Counted from the first letter of the stretch, positions 15,721 to 25,319 are shown. The stretch: DNA of 64,000 bases from Brucella anthropi_A (GCF_046630315.1 NZ_LQBD01000007.1:1-64000), one strand, 5' to 3'. Notes: generated by a model from the letters alone, not told the origin. Program-made: numbers and translations.

Positions 15721-17449
15721 ATTGCGTGAGAACAGCGCGTTGGCAAAGAACGCCGGTGACCTGCACATCGGCCTGCCCAATCTTGACGCCGAGCATATCC
15801 AGCACCCCGAAAAGCAGGCCATCCACCGCCGGCCCCAAAGGTGTGAGCAATGTGCCCAGAAGCTGGGTCAGCCCACTCAGGGGCAGAGGCAAGGGCAGGA
15901 ATCCGATCAGGACAACCTCAAGATCGAGCCCCTTTACCAGCCCGACAAAAAGCGATCCGGCGAGTTGGTTGGTCCCCACGGTTTTGATCCGTTTGGCGGC
16001 AATATCGGCAGGCGTGAAGGTCACAATTTCCTGCTTGGGGTTGCCGAGCGGCAGTTCGACACGACCGCGAAGCTCGGCAATATCCGCGCTCAGCAATTTC
16101 ACCTTGGCGATGGCTGTCTTCCTGACGACCGGCGTTTTGCTGAAATTCCCCATCAGGTCGATATCGGTATCGCCGAGATAGACACCGGCCAGACCCGGTT
16201 TGACGCCGAGTTTCACCGTGGCGCTTCCGGGGCCCTGCGGGCAGCTTATGCTTTTCAGTTCAGCCTCGCCGCTCGCCACGTCGATGAAGATCGGCACGCG
16301 GACATTGGCCAGATAGGAAACAAGCCCGTCATTGCCGACCTCAAGCGTCAGAAGCAGGCGTATCTGCGCCGTGCGCACCAGGGTGCCTGCCCCACCCACG
16401 GCAAAGAACGGGGTCTTTTGCGCGGGCTCTCCAACAGCGACGTCCAGTTTGAATGCCAGCACTCCGGGCAGTTTCAGCTCGGTGCCGAGCTGTAGTTGAT
16501 GATCGCCTCCCAGCATCGCTGCCGCTGAAATCATTTGCAGGACATTGGCCGTGATGTTGTAATTATTGGCCGATCCAAGCGCTGCATCGGCGATCGACCC
16601 AAGCCCCAGCAACTTTCCGACCGGCAGTTTCGTGGCCAGGGCACCCGCATCCTTGCCCAGAATACCGAGTGCGGCCTTGGCCGCCGGGTTGTTCGTCACC
16701 ACTTCGGCCAACACATTCGCCAGCATGCCGACCGAAACATCCGTCCTCAACAGCCGGTCATAAGTACCAGCCGTCAAACCTGCTTTCAAAGCAAGCCTAT
16801 CCAGAAAACCGAGCAGGTTGATATCGGTTGCCGCAAGCGCGTTATAGTCGGCCAGCTTCAGGTTCAGGCTGGTTCCGAGCAATCCGCCCAAAAGCCCGTT
16901 CAGGATGCTTTGGTCGGTATTCAGGCTCAACAGCCGCGAACCGATCGAAAATGCCGCCTCGGCCTTTGTCGCTGCCATGCCGGTTGCGCCGAGCGCGGGC
17001 CGGTCGATGAAGGACTGGCCGAAATAGAGATTGCCGGGGCGCGCCAGTCGGACGCGCACCGCATCCGGATTTGCCCCGCCGGCCACGAAACGGCTTTCGA
17101 CCGCACGGTTCCTGTCGGCGAAATAATTGCCTTTCTCCACCCATACGCGCGTCTTGTCGTCGGTCTTTCCGTTGACGATGGACGGATCATAGGCGCCCGT
17201 CATCAACACCGGATCGAGGCCGTTCGCCTGCAATTGCCGCAGCACCGCATCGTTGGCCTGCGAAAGAGAGGCCGCACCGGCAACGGCGGCAAGATCCGCC
17301 ATGCTTTGCAATTGGCGCCGCTCCAGAAAGAGCGAACTCGTATCGACGCAGAACGCCGCTACCGCCAGAAACAGCGGAGAGACCAGCGCCGCCATCGTCG
17401 CCAGATTGCCGCCCCGCGCACGCAGGAAACGCGATACCAAACCCCGCAT
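15719..17449 (-). CDS. TadG-like Flp pilus-associated protein
   Basis: A 576-aa protein with an N-terminal TadE/TadG-type segment: basic residues, then RGGNLATMAALVSPLFLAVAAFCVDTSSLFLERRQLQSMADLAAVAGAASL. This is the conserved membrane helix followed by the DxxxAxAGA region of TadG. The long C-terminal part is rich in Gly, Leu and Ala, and likely periplasmic. A GTG at 17464 is an alternative start five codons upstream. It directly follows the TadE-like gene (stop 17471), so the two form an operon. No tad ATPase, secretin or flp pilin gene is within the window, so these are orphan minor pseudopilin-like genes. Confidence 0.72.
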   Translation of the reverse strand: MRGLVSRFLRARGGNLATMAALVSPLFLAVAAFCVDTSSLFLERRQLQSMADLAAVAGAASLSQANDAVLRQLQANGLDPVLMTGAYDPSIVNGKTDDKTRVWVEKGNYFADRNRAVESRFVAGGANPDAVRVRLARPGNLYFGQSFIDRPALGATGMAATKAEAAFSIGSRLLSLNTDQSILNGLLGGLLGTSLNLKLADYNALAATDINLLGFLDRLALKAGLTAGTYDRLLRTDVSVGMLANVLAEVVTNNPAAKAALGILGKDAGALATKLPVGKLLGLGSIADAALGSANNYNITANVLQMISAAAMLGGDHQLQLGTELKLPGVLAFKLDVAVGEPAQKTPFFAVGGAGTLVRTAQIRLLLTLEVGNDGLVSYLANVRVPIFIDVASGEAELKSISCPQGPGSATVKLGVKPGLAGVYLGDTDIDLMGNFSKTPVVRKTAIAKVKLLSADIAELRGRVELPLGNPKQEIVTFTPADIAAKRIKTVGTNQLAGSLFVGLVKGLDLEVVLIGFLPLPLPLSGLTQLLGTLLTPLGPAVDGLLFGVLDMLGVKIGQADVQVTGVLCQRAVLTQ

Positions 17450-17470
17450 GACCAATGCCCCCACCCCGTT

Positions 17471-17968
17471 TCAGATTCCGCCAAGCCTTATTGTCGATGC
17501 CCTTGTGATGGTCGTGTCGGGAAGCGGCAGGCCCCTCATCAGGTTCCAGATCGGCAGGTTTTCCGCGTCATAGCGGATCGTCACCGTAAACTGGTTCGGA
17601 TCGGACTGGGCATTGTCGACAGTCACCTGCATCCGCGCCGGATCGATCAGGGAATATTTTGCCGCGTTCTTCTGGATATAGCCGGTCGCCAGCATCTGCC
17701 GTTCCACGGGATCGATACCCGCCAGCGCCGTCCGCGTTGCGTCGGCGGCAAGCTGCTGCACGGCGTTGGCGGCACCGAGATAGAGGCCGAAGGCGATCAT
17801 CCCCATCAGGATCAGGAGAAAGACCGGCGCCAGTATTGCGAACTCGACTGCCGCCGTACCGCTCTTATTTCGATTGAAAAACAACAATGAAGCGGTTCCG
17901 CGAACCAAATGCGGAAACTTGCCCGACAAGGACGCAAACCCTTTTCGCCCCATAATAAGGTAAGCCAT
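17471..17968 (-). CDS. TadE-like pilus assembly protein
   Basis: A 165-aa protein with the TadE signature: a positively charged N-terminus, then NKSGTAAVEFAILAPVFLLILMGMIAFG, the conserved Glu after AAVEFA within a single transmembrane segment, and a periplasmic tail. The start at 17968 is supported by GGGAGGG 6 nt upstream; the longer frame from 18025 has no such site. First gene of the pair with the TadG-like gene. Possible control by a 22-bp palindrome at 18005-18026. Confidence 0.78.
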   Translation of the reverse strand: MAYLIMGRKGFASLSGKFPHLVRGTASLLFFNRNKSGTAAVEFAILAPVFLLILMGMIAFGLYLGAANAVQQLAADATRTALAGIDPVERQMLATGYIQKNAAKYSLIDPARMQVTVDNAQSDPNQFTVTIRYDAENLPIWNLMRGLPLPDTTITRASTIRLGGI

Positions 17969-18004
17969 GTGCCCTCCCGTCCAAGAGCATTGAAACCTTA
18001 TTTC

Positions 18005-18026
18005 CATGTCATTTCGAAACGACATG
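18005..18026. promoter_or_regulatory. 22-bp near-perfect palindrome upstream of the TadE-like gene
   Basis: CATGTCATTTCGAAACGACATG reads the same on both strands except at two positions. It lies 37 bp upstream of the TadE-like start, where an operator would be placed. The wider gap 17969-18420 shows no other gene and must also contain the macA promoter. Confidence 0.4.
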
Positions 18027-18420
18027 CATCATGCATGCGCCGACCCACCGCCTTTGCGGACAGATCACGTTTTATTTTCTTCTATACTTTCAGATTGTGG
18101 CTTCCCGATCTTATTTAATCAGAAGATAATTTAAGAAAACTTAATTGTCGCCCTCAGCGTGTTTCCATCGCAGAAATGCGAAAGAATAACCGCAAGTTGT
18201 ATGGCGCAGCCAACTTTCACGCTTATGCCGATGGCAGGAGAAGCGGCCAGCCTTTGTTTCAGCGGCAATTGTTGCATGACAAATAATTAAGATGAAATCC
18301 TGAGCGAAAATGCATAGATATCCGGTTAGCAAACCATTGCTTGGTTATTGCGAGAAATTTTGCGGGACATGGCGATGAAACTTCGAAAAGCGGAGTTTCA
18401 GACGATTTGAGGGTTTGGCG

Positions 18421-19662
18421 GTGCTTACATCTTCCGATTCTTCCAAAACCGGGCAGCGAACGGCACCGTCGCAGAAGCGCAAAGACGGCCGGTCCCGCTG
18501 GTGGCTCTGGCTTCCGGCGGCGGCGATCATCGCCGGCGCGGGCTGGTATCTTCACGGCTCGGGCGAGGCCGGGGGCCAGAAGACGAGCTACCTCGCCGAA
18601 CCGGTCACGCGCGGCGACATCGAAAACGCCATCACCGCCGTCGGCACGCTCAGCGCGCTGCGCAGCATCAATGTCGGCGCACAGGTTTCCGGCCAGCTTA
18701 AAAGCGTGAAGGTCGAGGTGGGCGATCAGGTCAAGCAGGGCCAGCTTATTGCCGAAATCGACCCCTCGCCCTTTGAAAAGAAGGTGGAGATCGCCAGCGC
18801 CCAGCTTGATAATCTCAAGGCGCAACTTTTGAGCAAACAGGCGCAGCTCACGCTCAAGAAAGCCAATGCGGCGCGCCAGCGCTCGCTTCTGGCCACGCGC
18901 GGCGTGTCGCAAGCCACCGTCGATCAGGCCGATGCCGATCTTGCCATGGCAGAGGCTGACGTGAAGGCGCTTGGCGCGCAGATTCGCCAGCAGGAAGCCC
19001 AGCTTGCCAGCGACAAGGTCGATCTCGGCTACACCAAGATCTACAGTCCCATGGAAGGCACGGTGGTCGACCAGGCCGCCAAGGAAGGCGAAACGCTGAA
19101 CGCGGTGCAAAGCGCGCCCACCATTGTCACCGTGGCCGACCTCAAGGTCATGACGGTGGAAGCGCAGGTGTCAGAGGCCGATATCGGCAGGCTGAAGCCG
19201 GGAATGCCGGTCTATTTCACCCTGCTCGGCCAGCCGGAAAAGCGCTTTACCGGCACGCTGCGCCAGATCAAGCCGACGCCTGCGACCGAAAACAATGTCG
19301 TGCTCTATTACGCGCTGTTCGACGTGCCGAACCCGACCGGCGAACTGATGATCAATATGAGTACGCAGGTCTATTTCATTCTCGATGAGGCGAAGGACGT
19401 GTTGCTGGTTCCCACCTCGGCGCTGAATTACCGGCACGAGGACCAGAACCGGAAAGGCAAGCCGCAGATCGCCGTCAAGCTTGTGAGCGACAATGGCTCG
19501 ATCACGGAACGCGCGGTTGAGATCGGCGTGCGCAATCGCGTACAGACCGAAATCAGGAGCGGCCTTGAGGAAGGCGACAAGGTCGTCGTCACCAGCGCTT
19601 CCAGCGGGGCTGAAGCTGCCGCGGGCCAGCGGGGCCGCAGGCCCGGCATGCGCCTGTTCTGA
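18421..19662 (+). CDS. macA: MacA-type periplasmic adaptor (membrane fusion protein)
   Basis: A 413-aa adaptor with an N-terminal membrane anchor (RWWLWLPAAAIIAGAGWYL), then lipoyl, alpha-hairpin (coiled coil about residues 110-190) and beta-barrel domains as in MacA. It links the inner-membrane MacB ATPase to a TolC-like outer-membrane channel for export of macrolides, peptides or glycolipids. The GTG at 18421 is chosen because TGAGGG lies 7 nt upstream; a TTG two codons earlier is too close to it. The stop overlaps the macB start (ATGA), indicating translational coupling. No tolC homologue is in the window. Confidence 0.88.
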   Translation: MLTSSDSSKTGQRTAPSQKRKDGRSRWWLWLPAAAIIAGAGWYLHGSGEAGGQKTSYLAEPVTRGDIENAITAVGTLSALRSINVGAQVSGQLKSVKVEVGDQVKQGQLIAEIDPSPFEKKVEIASAQLDNLKAQLLSKQAQLTLKKANAARQRSLLATRGVSQATVDQADADLAMAEADVKALGAQIRQQEAQLASDKVDLGYTKIYSPMEGTVVDQAAKEGETLNAVQSAPTIVTVADLKVMTVEAQVSEADIGRLKPGMPVYFTLLGQPEKRFTGTLRQIKPTPATENNVVLYYALFDVPNPTGELMINMSTQVYFILDEAKDVLLVPTSALNYRHEDQNRKGKPQIAVKLVSDNGSITERAVEIGVRNRVQTEIRSGLEEGDKVVVTSASSGAEAAAGQRGRRPGMRLF

Positions 19663-21647
19663 TGAGCCGTCTCATGTCTGATAATCCCATGTCCGACAAT
19701 TCCATGTCCGACGCGCCGCTCATCAGATTGAATGACATCCGCAAGACCTACCGCAATGGCGATCTTGCCGTTGAGGTGCTGCATGGCATCACGCTCGACA
19801 TCCAGGCTGGCGAATTCGTCGCGATCATGGGGGCGTCGGGCTCCGGCAAATCGACGCTGATGAACATTCTGGGCTGCCTCGACAGCCCGAGCGGCGGGCA
19901 ATATCTGCTCAATGGCGAGGATGTCTCGACACTGGATGCCGATGCGCTGGCCTCGTTGCGCCGGCGAACCTTCGGCTTCGTCTTCCAGAGCTACAATCTC
20001 ATCTCGACCTCGACGGCACAGGAAAATGTCGAGGTTCCGGCGATCTATGCGGGCCTGCCCGCATCGGAACGTCATGCGCGCGCCGCCGAACTGCTCAACC
20101 AGCTGAAACTCGGCGACCGCCTCGACCACCGCCCCAACCAGCTTTCCGGCGGGCAGCAGCAGCGGGTTTCCATCGCCCGTGCGCTGATGAATGGCGGGCG
20201 CATCATCCTTGCCGACGAGCCGACCGGCGCGCTGGACAGCCAGAGCGGCGAGGATGTGATGGAGCTTTTGCGCTCCATGCACGCGCAGGGCCATACGGTC
20301 ATCGTCATCACCCATGCCCGCGAAGTGGCCGAGCGCGCCGACCGGCTGATCGAAATCCGCGACGGGCAGATTCTTTCCGACACGGTCAAGCGCGCCATTC
20401 CAGATACGCAGGCCCCCTTCCGCTTGCAGGAGAGCCTTGAGGGCAATTCCGCCCGCATCGCCGATGTTTCGGAAGCGGTGAAGATGGCGATGCGCGCGCT
20501 CAAGGCCAATATCTTCCGAACGGTTCTCACCCTGCTCGGCATCATCATCGGCGTCAGTTCCGTGGTGACCATGCTTGCCATCGGCACCGGCGCGCAGAAC
20601 TCCATCCTCGACCGCATCAATGCCATGGGCACCGATCTCGTTCTGGTACGCCCGTCGATGACGGGTTTTCGCGGGACCGGCCAGATAGCAACGCTGATCC
20701 CGGAAGACGCCAATGCCATTCTGGAACTGCCCAACATCAGAACCGCCGTCCCGGAAGTCACCGGCACGGTGACGCTGCGCCGTGGCAATGTCGATTACCA
20801 GTCGCAGGCAAACGGCACGGTCCCCGCCTTTTCCGAAGCCAAATCGTGGAAACTCGCGACCGGCGATTTCATCAGCCGGAGCGATATGGACAATTATGCG
20901 CCCGTCGCCGTGCTGGGCAAAACGGTGGTCGACACGCTTTTCCCCGATGGCAGCAACCCGATCGGCCAATATATCCTGATCCAGAAAATTCCGTTTCAGG
21001 TGATCGGCACGCTGGAGCCGAAGGGCGCGGGCTTTGGCGGCTCGGATCAGGACGATGTGGTGGTCGTGCCGCTTTCGACCGGCAATCTGCGGCTGTTCGG
21101 GCAAAAATATGTGCGCACCATCACCGTGCAGGTGAAGGATTCCGACCTCATCAACACGACGCAGGAACAGATTCAGGATCTGCTCGACCAGCGCCACAAG
21201 AAGCGCGACACGATGATCACCAACATGTCCTCCATCCGCGAGGATGCGACGGCAATGGGCAATACGATGACGCTGTTTCTGGGGTCCGTGGCGGCGATCT
21301 CGCTGCTCGTCGGCGGCATCGGCGTCATGAACATCATGCTGGTGAGCGTGACGGAGCGCACGCGCGAGATCGGCGTGCGCATGGCAACCGGGGCGCGGCG
21401 GCGCGATATATTGCTGCAATTCATCACCGAGGCACTCACTGTCTCCGCTATCGGCGGCGCATTCGGGGTCGTGCTGGGACTTGCAGCCACCGCGATCGCC
21501 GGTTGGGCCGGGCTTCCGGTCGGCTACAGCCTGGGGCCTGTGCTGCTGGCCTTTGCCTGCGCTTTCGCCACCGGCCTGATCTTCGGCTTCCTGCCGGCGC
21601 GCAAGGCTTCCCGCCTGCTCCCGGCTGTGGCACTGTCATCCGAATAA
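19662..21647 (+). CDS. macB: MacB-type ABC transporter, fused ATPase and permease
   Basis: A 661-aa protein. The N-terminal ATPase (about 1-235) carries Walker A GASGSGKST, signature LSGGQQQR and Walker B IILADEPTGALD with the D-loop following. The C-terminal permease has one helix near residue 290, a large periplasmic MacB domain and three helices near the end (SLLVGGIGVMNIMLVSVTERTREIGVRMA, then two more), the mechanotransmission fold. ATG overlaps the macA stop. The N-terminus has a small repeat (MSDNPMSDNSMSD), so the true start could be any of several close ATGs. Confidence 0.92.
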   Translation: MSRLMSDNPMSDNSMSDAPLIRLNDIRKTYRNGDLAVEVLHGITLDIQAGEFVAIMGASGSGKSTLMNILGCLDSPSGGQYLLNGEDVSTLDADALASLRRRTFGFVFQSYNLISTSTAQENVEVPAIYAGLPASERHARAAELLNQLKLGDRLDHRPNQLSGGQQQRVSIARALMNGGRIILADEPTGALDSQSGEDVMELLRSMHAQGHTVIVITHAREVAERADRLIEIRDGQILSDTVKRAIPDTQAPFRLQESLEGNSARIADVSEAVKMAMRALKANIFRTVLTLLGIIIGVSSVVTMLAIGTGAQNSILDRINAMGTDLVLVRPSMTGFRGTGQIATLIPEDANAILELPNIRTAVPEVTGTVTLRRGNVDYQSQANGTVPAFSEAKSWKLATGDFISRSDMDNYAPVAVLGKTVVDTLFPDGSNPIGQYILIQKIPFQVIGTLEPKGAGFGGSDQDDVVVVPLSTGNLRLFGQKYVRTITVQVKDSDLINTTQEQIQDLLDQRHKKRDTMITNMSSIREDATAMGNTMTLFLGSVAAISLLVGGIGVMNIMLVSVTERTREIGVRMATGARRRDILLQFITEALTVSAIGGAFGVVLGLAATAIAGWAGLPVGYSLGPVLLAFACAFATGLIFGFLPARKASRLLPAVALSSE

Positions 21648-21675
21648 TCCATCGAAACCGGAAGGCGGCACGGCG

Positions 21676-22446
21676 ATGATTCTTCTCAAGCGCGGCCTGT
21701 TTGCCGCCGCGGCTGTGTTGGCTGCGACAGCGGCGCTGATGCAACCGGGCCAGGCCGGCACGTGCAACCGCGAAAGTTTTGAAGAGGCGAACTATATCGT
21801 CTGCGCGGCAAAGGCGGAGGGCCTGCACCTGTTCTGGAAGAATGCGGATGGCCAACCCTATCGCAATTTTTCAAAACTGGCCGACGCCGCCGCAAGCCGG
21901 GGCAAGACACTGGTTTTCGCGCTCAATGCAGGCATGTACCAGCCTGATTTTTCACCGATGGGCCTCTACGTCGAGGATGGCCGCGACCTTCACCCGATCA
22001 GCAGGACGGTGCCCGCCCATGGCTCCGGCCCCGTGCCGAATTTCTACAAGAAACCGAACGGCATCTTCTATCTCACCGACAAGGACGCAGGCATCCTGCC
22101 GACGGACGGTTTCCTGCAACAGAAGATCAAGCCGCGGCTGGCCACCCAGTCCGGGCCGATGCTGGTGATCGGCAACCGGATCAATCCGATTTTCATCGTC
22201 GGCTCGACCGACAGGACGCAGCGCAGCGGCGTCGGCATTTGCAATGGCGGCGCGATCCGCTTCGCGGTCAGCGAGGACGCGGTCAATTTCCACGACTTTG
22301 CAAGATTGTTTCGCGACCATCTTGAATGCCCGAATGCTCTGTTTCTGGATGGCGGCGGCGGCGCGGGCATTTACGTTCCGGCGCTGGGGCGCAACGATAT
22401 ATCCTGGCACGGCGGCTATGGCCCGATGTTCGGCTTTGTGGAGTGA
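21676..22446 (+). CDS. Secreted phosphodiester glycosidase family protein (DUF2233/NAGPA)
   Basis: A 256-aa protein with a Sec signal peptide (KRGLFAAAAVLAATAALMQPGQAG, cleavage near residue 32) and a NAGPA-like fold. Visible motifs are FALNAGMYQPDFSPMGLYVEDG, GVGICNGGAIRFAVS and the conserved C-terminal CPNALFLDGGGGAGIYVP. Family members remove sugars from phosphodiesters or act on cell-envelope glycans; the bacterial substrate is unknown. It starts 28 bp after macB and is probably the third gene of that operon, suggesting a link between the exporter and an envelope glycoconjugate. That link is inference. Confidence 0.8.
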   Translation: MILLKRGLFAAAAVLAATAALMQPGQAGTCNRESFEEANYIVCAAKAEGLHLFWKNADGQPYRNFSKLADAAASRGKTLVFALNAGMYQPDFSPMGLYVEDGRDLHPISRTVPAHGSGPVPNFYKKPNGIFYLTDKDAGILPTDGFLQQKIKPRLATQSGPMLVIGNRINPIFIVGSTDRTQRSGVGICNGGAIRFAVSEDAVNFHDFARLFRDHLECPNALFLDGGGGAGIYVPALGRNDISWHGGYGPMFGFVE

Positions 22447-22483
22447 TGGCAGTCAGAGCCTGAATCCAAAAGCGGCAGGCCGA

Positions 22484-22573
22484 GGCGAAAATGGTGATTT
22501 TCGAGTACCGGAGCGCAGTGTACTGAACGTACATGAGCACCGGAACGCAAAAAAGCGCCATTTGCAGACCGGG
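22484..22573. repeat. Bru-RS-like palindromic repeat, copy A
   Basis: The roughly 90-bp segment shares its layout and most bases with 42715-42806: both begin GGCGAAAATGGTG, hold a central GTAC...GTACATGAGCACCGGAA palindrome and end in ATTTGCAG. The size and internal dyad resemble the Bru-RS intergenic elements of Brucella. It fills the convergent gap between the glycosidase-like gene and tonB. Confidence 0.6.
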
Positions 22574-22644
22574 ATGGCGACTTTTGGAACAGGCTCTCAG
22601 GGAAAGGCCGATCTGTTCCAAACCGGCCTTTCGGATAGCACTGC

Positions 22645-23553
22645 TCACTTGAACAGCAGCGGCAGGGTGATCGGCATGCGCGCCTTGGCAATGGCTGCTG
22701 GCGGGGCGGGCACCGGCGAAGCCCGACGTGCGGCTTCCAATGCAAGCTGGTCTACGTCCGGATTGCCGGACGAACCGGCCAGACGCGCCGAGAGCACATT
22801 GCCCGAAGGGTCGATCACAAAAGTAACCTGAACCAGCCCCTTGGCATTGCGCGATTTGCGTTGCAGGAAACGCACATTGCGCGCCATGTGGGATTGCAGC
22901 TTCGACGTCCACTTGGAGGAACTGACGCCAGCGGATGCGGAATTCTCGCCCCGGCGGTTCGCAGCCGCCTTCTCACCAGCGTCCACATCCATGCGCGGCG
23001 CGGCGGCCTGACGGGTTACCGGCGCCTTTTCAGCCTTCTTGGGCTTTGGCTTCTCAGCCTTCTGCTTTTCCGGCTTCGGCTTCTCGACCTTTTTCGGTTC
23101 CGGCTTTGGCTCCGGTTTCACCTCCGGCTTTTCAACCGGCATAGGCACGGCAACTTCCGGCTTTTCGGCTTCAACCACGTCAGGAATGACTTCTTCCGGT
23201 TCCTGAACGGCCTGCGGCTCAGGCTCCGGCGGCGTTACCTCTTCGGGCTGCGGTTCGGGCTCTGCCTGGTCCTGCGGTGCTTCCGCCGTTTCCGGCTGGG
23301 CTTCATCCGCAACCTTCTCTTCCATCGGCGCTTCCGGCTCCGGCGCAAGCTCCACCACCATGGCGGCAACCTGCGCGCCATCGGGCTGATCTTCGTCCTG
23401 CGCCATGTGGATGGCATAGGCACCGGCGGCATGCACGGTCAGAACCAGAATGCCCGCGCCGATCCAGCGCCCCGCATCATGCCAGAAGGAATGATGCGGA
23501 GTATCAGCCGAAGCCACCTTTACAGGCGGGTGGTCGGGCGGAAGCGTATTCAT
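22645..23553 (-). CDS. tonB: TonB-like energy transducer
   Basis: A 302-aa protein: one N-terminal membrane anchor (WIGAGILVLTVHAAGAYAIHM), a long periplasmic Pro-Glu-Lys-rich stretch (about residues 75-185) and a C-terminal TonB domain (GLVQVTFVIDPSGNVLSARLAGSSG) ending in the usual Pro-rich tail. It transmits the proton motive force from ExbBD to outer-membrane receptors such as heme and siderophore transporters. The ATG overlaps the exbD stop by four bases, so exbB-exbD-tonB is one operon. No receptor gene is in the window and no Irr or RirA box was found upstream of exbB. Confidence 0.88.
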   Translation of the reverse strand: MNTLPPDHPPVKVASADTPHHSFWHDAGRWIGAGILVLTVHAAGAYAIHMAQDEDQPDGAQVAAMVVELAPEPEAPMEEKVADEAQPETAEAPQDQAEPEPQPEEVTPPEPEPQAVQEPEEVIPDVVEAEKPEVAVPMPVEKPEVKPEPKPEPKKVEKPKPEKQKAEKPKPKKAEKAPVTRQAAAPRMDVDAGEKAAANRRGENSASAGVSSSKWTSKLQSHMARNVRFLQRKSRNAKGLVQVTFVIDPSGNVLSARLAGSSGNPDVDQLALEAARRASPVPAPPAAIAKARMPITLPLLFK

Positions 23554-24050
23554 TGCGCGGCTCCCTGCGGTGCCGGTGCGGCGGAAGGCTGCGCAGCCCC
23601 CCCGGCAGGTGTAACCCCGGTCTGATCGGCCCCAACCGTTTCGAGGCCGACCAGCGCGATCTTCAGATATCCGGCTTCCCGCAGAAGGTTCATCACCCGC
23701 ATCAATTCGCCATAACCGACATTCTTGTCGGCACGCAGGAAGATGCGGGCTTCCTTGTTCTTCTCCGACAGGCCATCCAGCGCCACGCCGAGGCGCTCGC
23801 GCTCCACCACATCATTGCCGACACTGATGCTGAGGTCTTCCTTCAGCGTCACATAAAGCGGCTTGTCGGGACGCGGCGCGGGCGCTGCCGTCGAGGCAGG
23901 CAGGTCCACCTTCACGTCAACCGTGGCCAGAGGTGCTGCCACCATGAAAATGATGAGCAGAACCAGCATGACATCAATGAAGGGCGTCACATTGATCTCG
24001 TGGTTCAGTTCGAGATCGTCTCCGCCGCCTTCGCGAACCTTGCCAGCCAT
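23550..24050 (-). CDS. exbD: Biopolymer transport protein ExbD
   Basis: A 166-aa protein with a single membrane helix containing the proton-conducting Asp (INVTPFIDVMLVLLIIFMVAAPL) and a periplasmic ExbD/TolR domain with the conserved FLRADKNVGYGELMRVMNLLREAGY segment. An Ala/Pro/Gln-rich tail follows. It sits between exbB (gap 5 bp) and tonB (4-bp overlap). Distinguished from the TolR at 60192 by its context. Confidence 0.9.
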   Translation of the reverse strand: MAGKVREGGGDDLELNHEINVTPFIDVMLVLLIIFMVAAPLATVDVKVDLPASTAAPAPRPDKPLYVTLKEDLSISVGNDVVERERLGVALDGLSEKNKEARIFLRADKNVGYGELMRVMNLLREAGYLKIALVGLETVGADQTGVTPAGGAAQPSAAPAPQGAAQ

Positions 24051-24055
24051 GATGC

Positions 24056-25003
24056 CTACTCCGCTGCGTGCAGCGTGCCTTCTCGCACACCGGCCGTTCT
24101 GAAATCGAGGTCGCGGCTGACAAGGCGCTCGACGCCTGCCGACGCATCGGCGAGCAGCGACCGGTAGCCGGTGATGGAACGGGCGAACACATTATAGATG
24201 ACCACGGCAGGAATAGCCGCGACAAGACCGATGGCGGTCGCAAGCAGGGCTTCGGCAATGCCCGGCGCCACGACGGCGAGGTTGGTCGTCTGCGCCTGGC
24301 TGATATTAATGAACGAATTCATGATGCCCCAGACCGTGCCGAAAAGCCCGACGAAAGGCGCAACCGAACCGATGGTCGCCAGAATGCCCGTGCCCTTGGA
24401 AAGACGGCGACCGGCTTTCGCCTCGATGCGCGACAGGCGCGAGGAAACACGCTCCTTGAGGCCCTCGCCACCGGCGCGCGCCAGCGCGGGATCGGAAAGG
24501 CGAACCTCGTCATCCGCCGCGCGGACCAGCACGGCACCCGGCCCCTTGGCACCGTCCAGCGCGCGGACGGCTTCGGCAAGCGTTGCCGAATGACCGATGA
24601 CCTTCAATGCCCTGGTGGCGCGGCGGCGCGCACCGGCCAGTTCAAGCGTCTTGGCGACCCAGACCGTCCATGTGGCAAGCGAAGCGATCGCCAGGCCGAT
24701 CATCACCGCCTTCACGACCCAGTCGGCAGCCATGAACATGCCCCAGGGCGACAGGTCGTGCGGGAGGATGAGGCCGTTTTCGCGTTCAACAGGCGCTGCG
24801 GCAGGGGCAACCGTCTCTGACCGGATCAGTTCCGGTGAAGGAGCCTGAACCGGAGCGGTTGGGGCCGAAGCGGTTGGAGCCAAAGTGGTCGAAGCCGGGG
24901 CGTTCGTCGCGGGAGTTGCGTCTTGAGCCAAAGCAGAAGCCGCGCCCAGCAAGCCAATGCCCACCGCCGCAGCCATGAAGCCCTTTCGCCAGAAACCAGT
25001 CAT
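24056..25003 (-). CDS. exbB: Biopolymer transport protein ExbB
   Basis: A 315-aa MotA/TolQ/ExbB-family proton channel subunit. The N-terminus has a signal-like segment (FMAAAVGIGLLGAASALA) and an Ala/Pro/Thr-rich periplasmic linker (about residues 30-75), typical of the longer alphaproteobacterial ExbB. Three membrane helices follow, with GTGILATIGSVAPFVGLFGTVWGIMNSFINI and the C-terminal PGIAEALLATAIGLVAAIPAVVIYN. The start at 25003 is supported by AAAGG upstream. First gene of exbBD-tonB. The 25004-25319 gap contains the divergent promoters but no recognisable operator. Confidence 0.9.
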   Translation of the reverse strand: MTGFWRKGFMAAAVGIGLLGAASALAQDATPATNAPASTTLAPTASAPTAPVQAPSPELIRSETVAPAAAPVERENGLILPHDLSPWGMFMAADWVVKAVMIGLAIASLATWTVWVAKTLELAGARRRATRALKVIGHSATLAEAVRALDGAKGPGAVLVRAADDEVRLSDPALARAGGEGLKERVSSRLSRIEAKAGRRLSKGTGILATIGSVAPFVGLFGTVWGIMNSFINISQAQTTNLAVVAPGIAEALLATAIGLVAAIPAVVIYNVFARSITGYRSLLADASAGVERLVSRDLDFRTAGVREGTLHAAE

Positions 25004-25319
25004 TTTGATCGCCTTTTGATTGTTCAGATCCGCGCGCACAGGACCAAACCCTCATGCAGGCCGTCGCGCCGCTTGTTGGCCTCTTCTTACCCCCCAATAA
25101 CATGATGGTGCAAGTCATGTTTTTGCCCCGTGGGCATTTTCGGCAGGCAATCCCCGGATGCGGCAAGATTTTTCAACACGCGCCCATTTGCCAGTTGCAC
25201 ATTTGCGGCAAATCAGCCCTGATATGGTTAATCCGAGCGTCTGGAAATTGGTTTTAAAGAACAAATTCCGGATGCCGGGGAGAAAATACGGTTCCGCTCG
25301 GATCGGAATTTTGGAGGAC

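Noticed and set aside
19428..21419. Very long open frame antisense to macA and macB
   Set aside because: Composition is His/Arg/Asp-rich without domains. It mirrors the codon pattern of the conserved transporter genes on the other strand.
25004..25319. Search for an Irr or RirA box upstream of exbB-exbD-tonB
   Set aside because: No TTTAGAA dyad or similar palindrome is visible, so iron regulation of this operon is not claimed.
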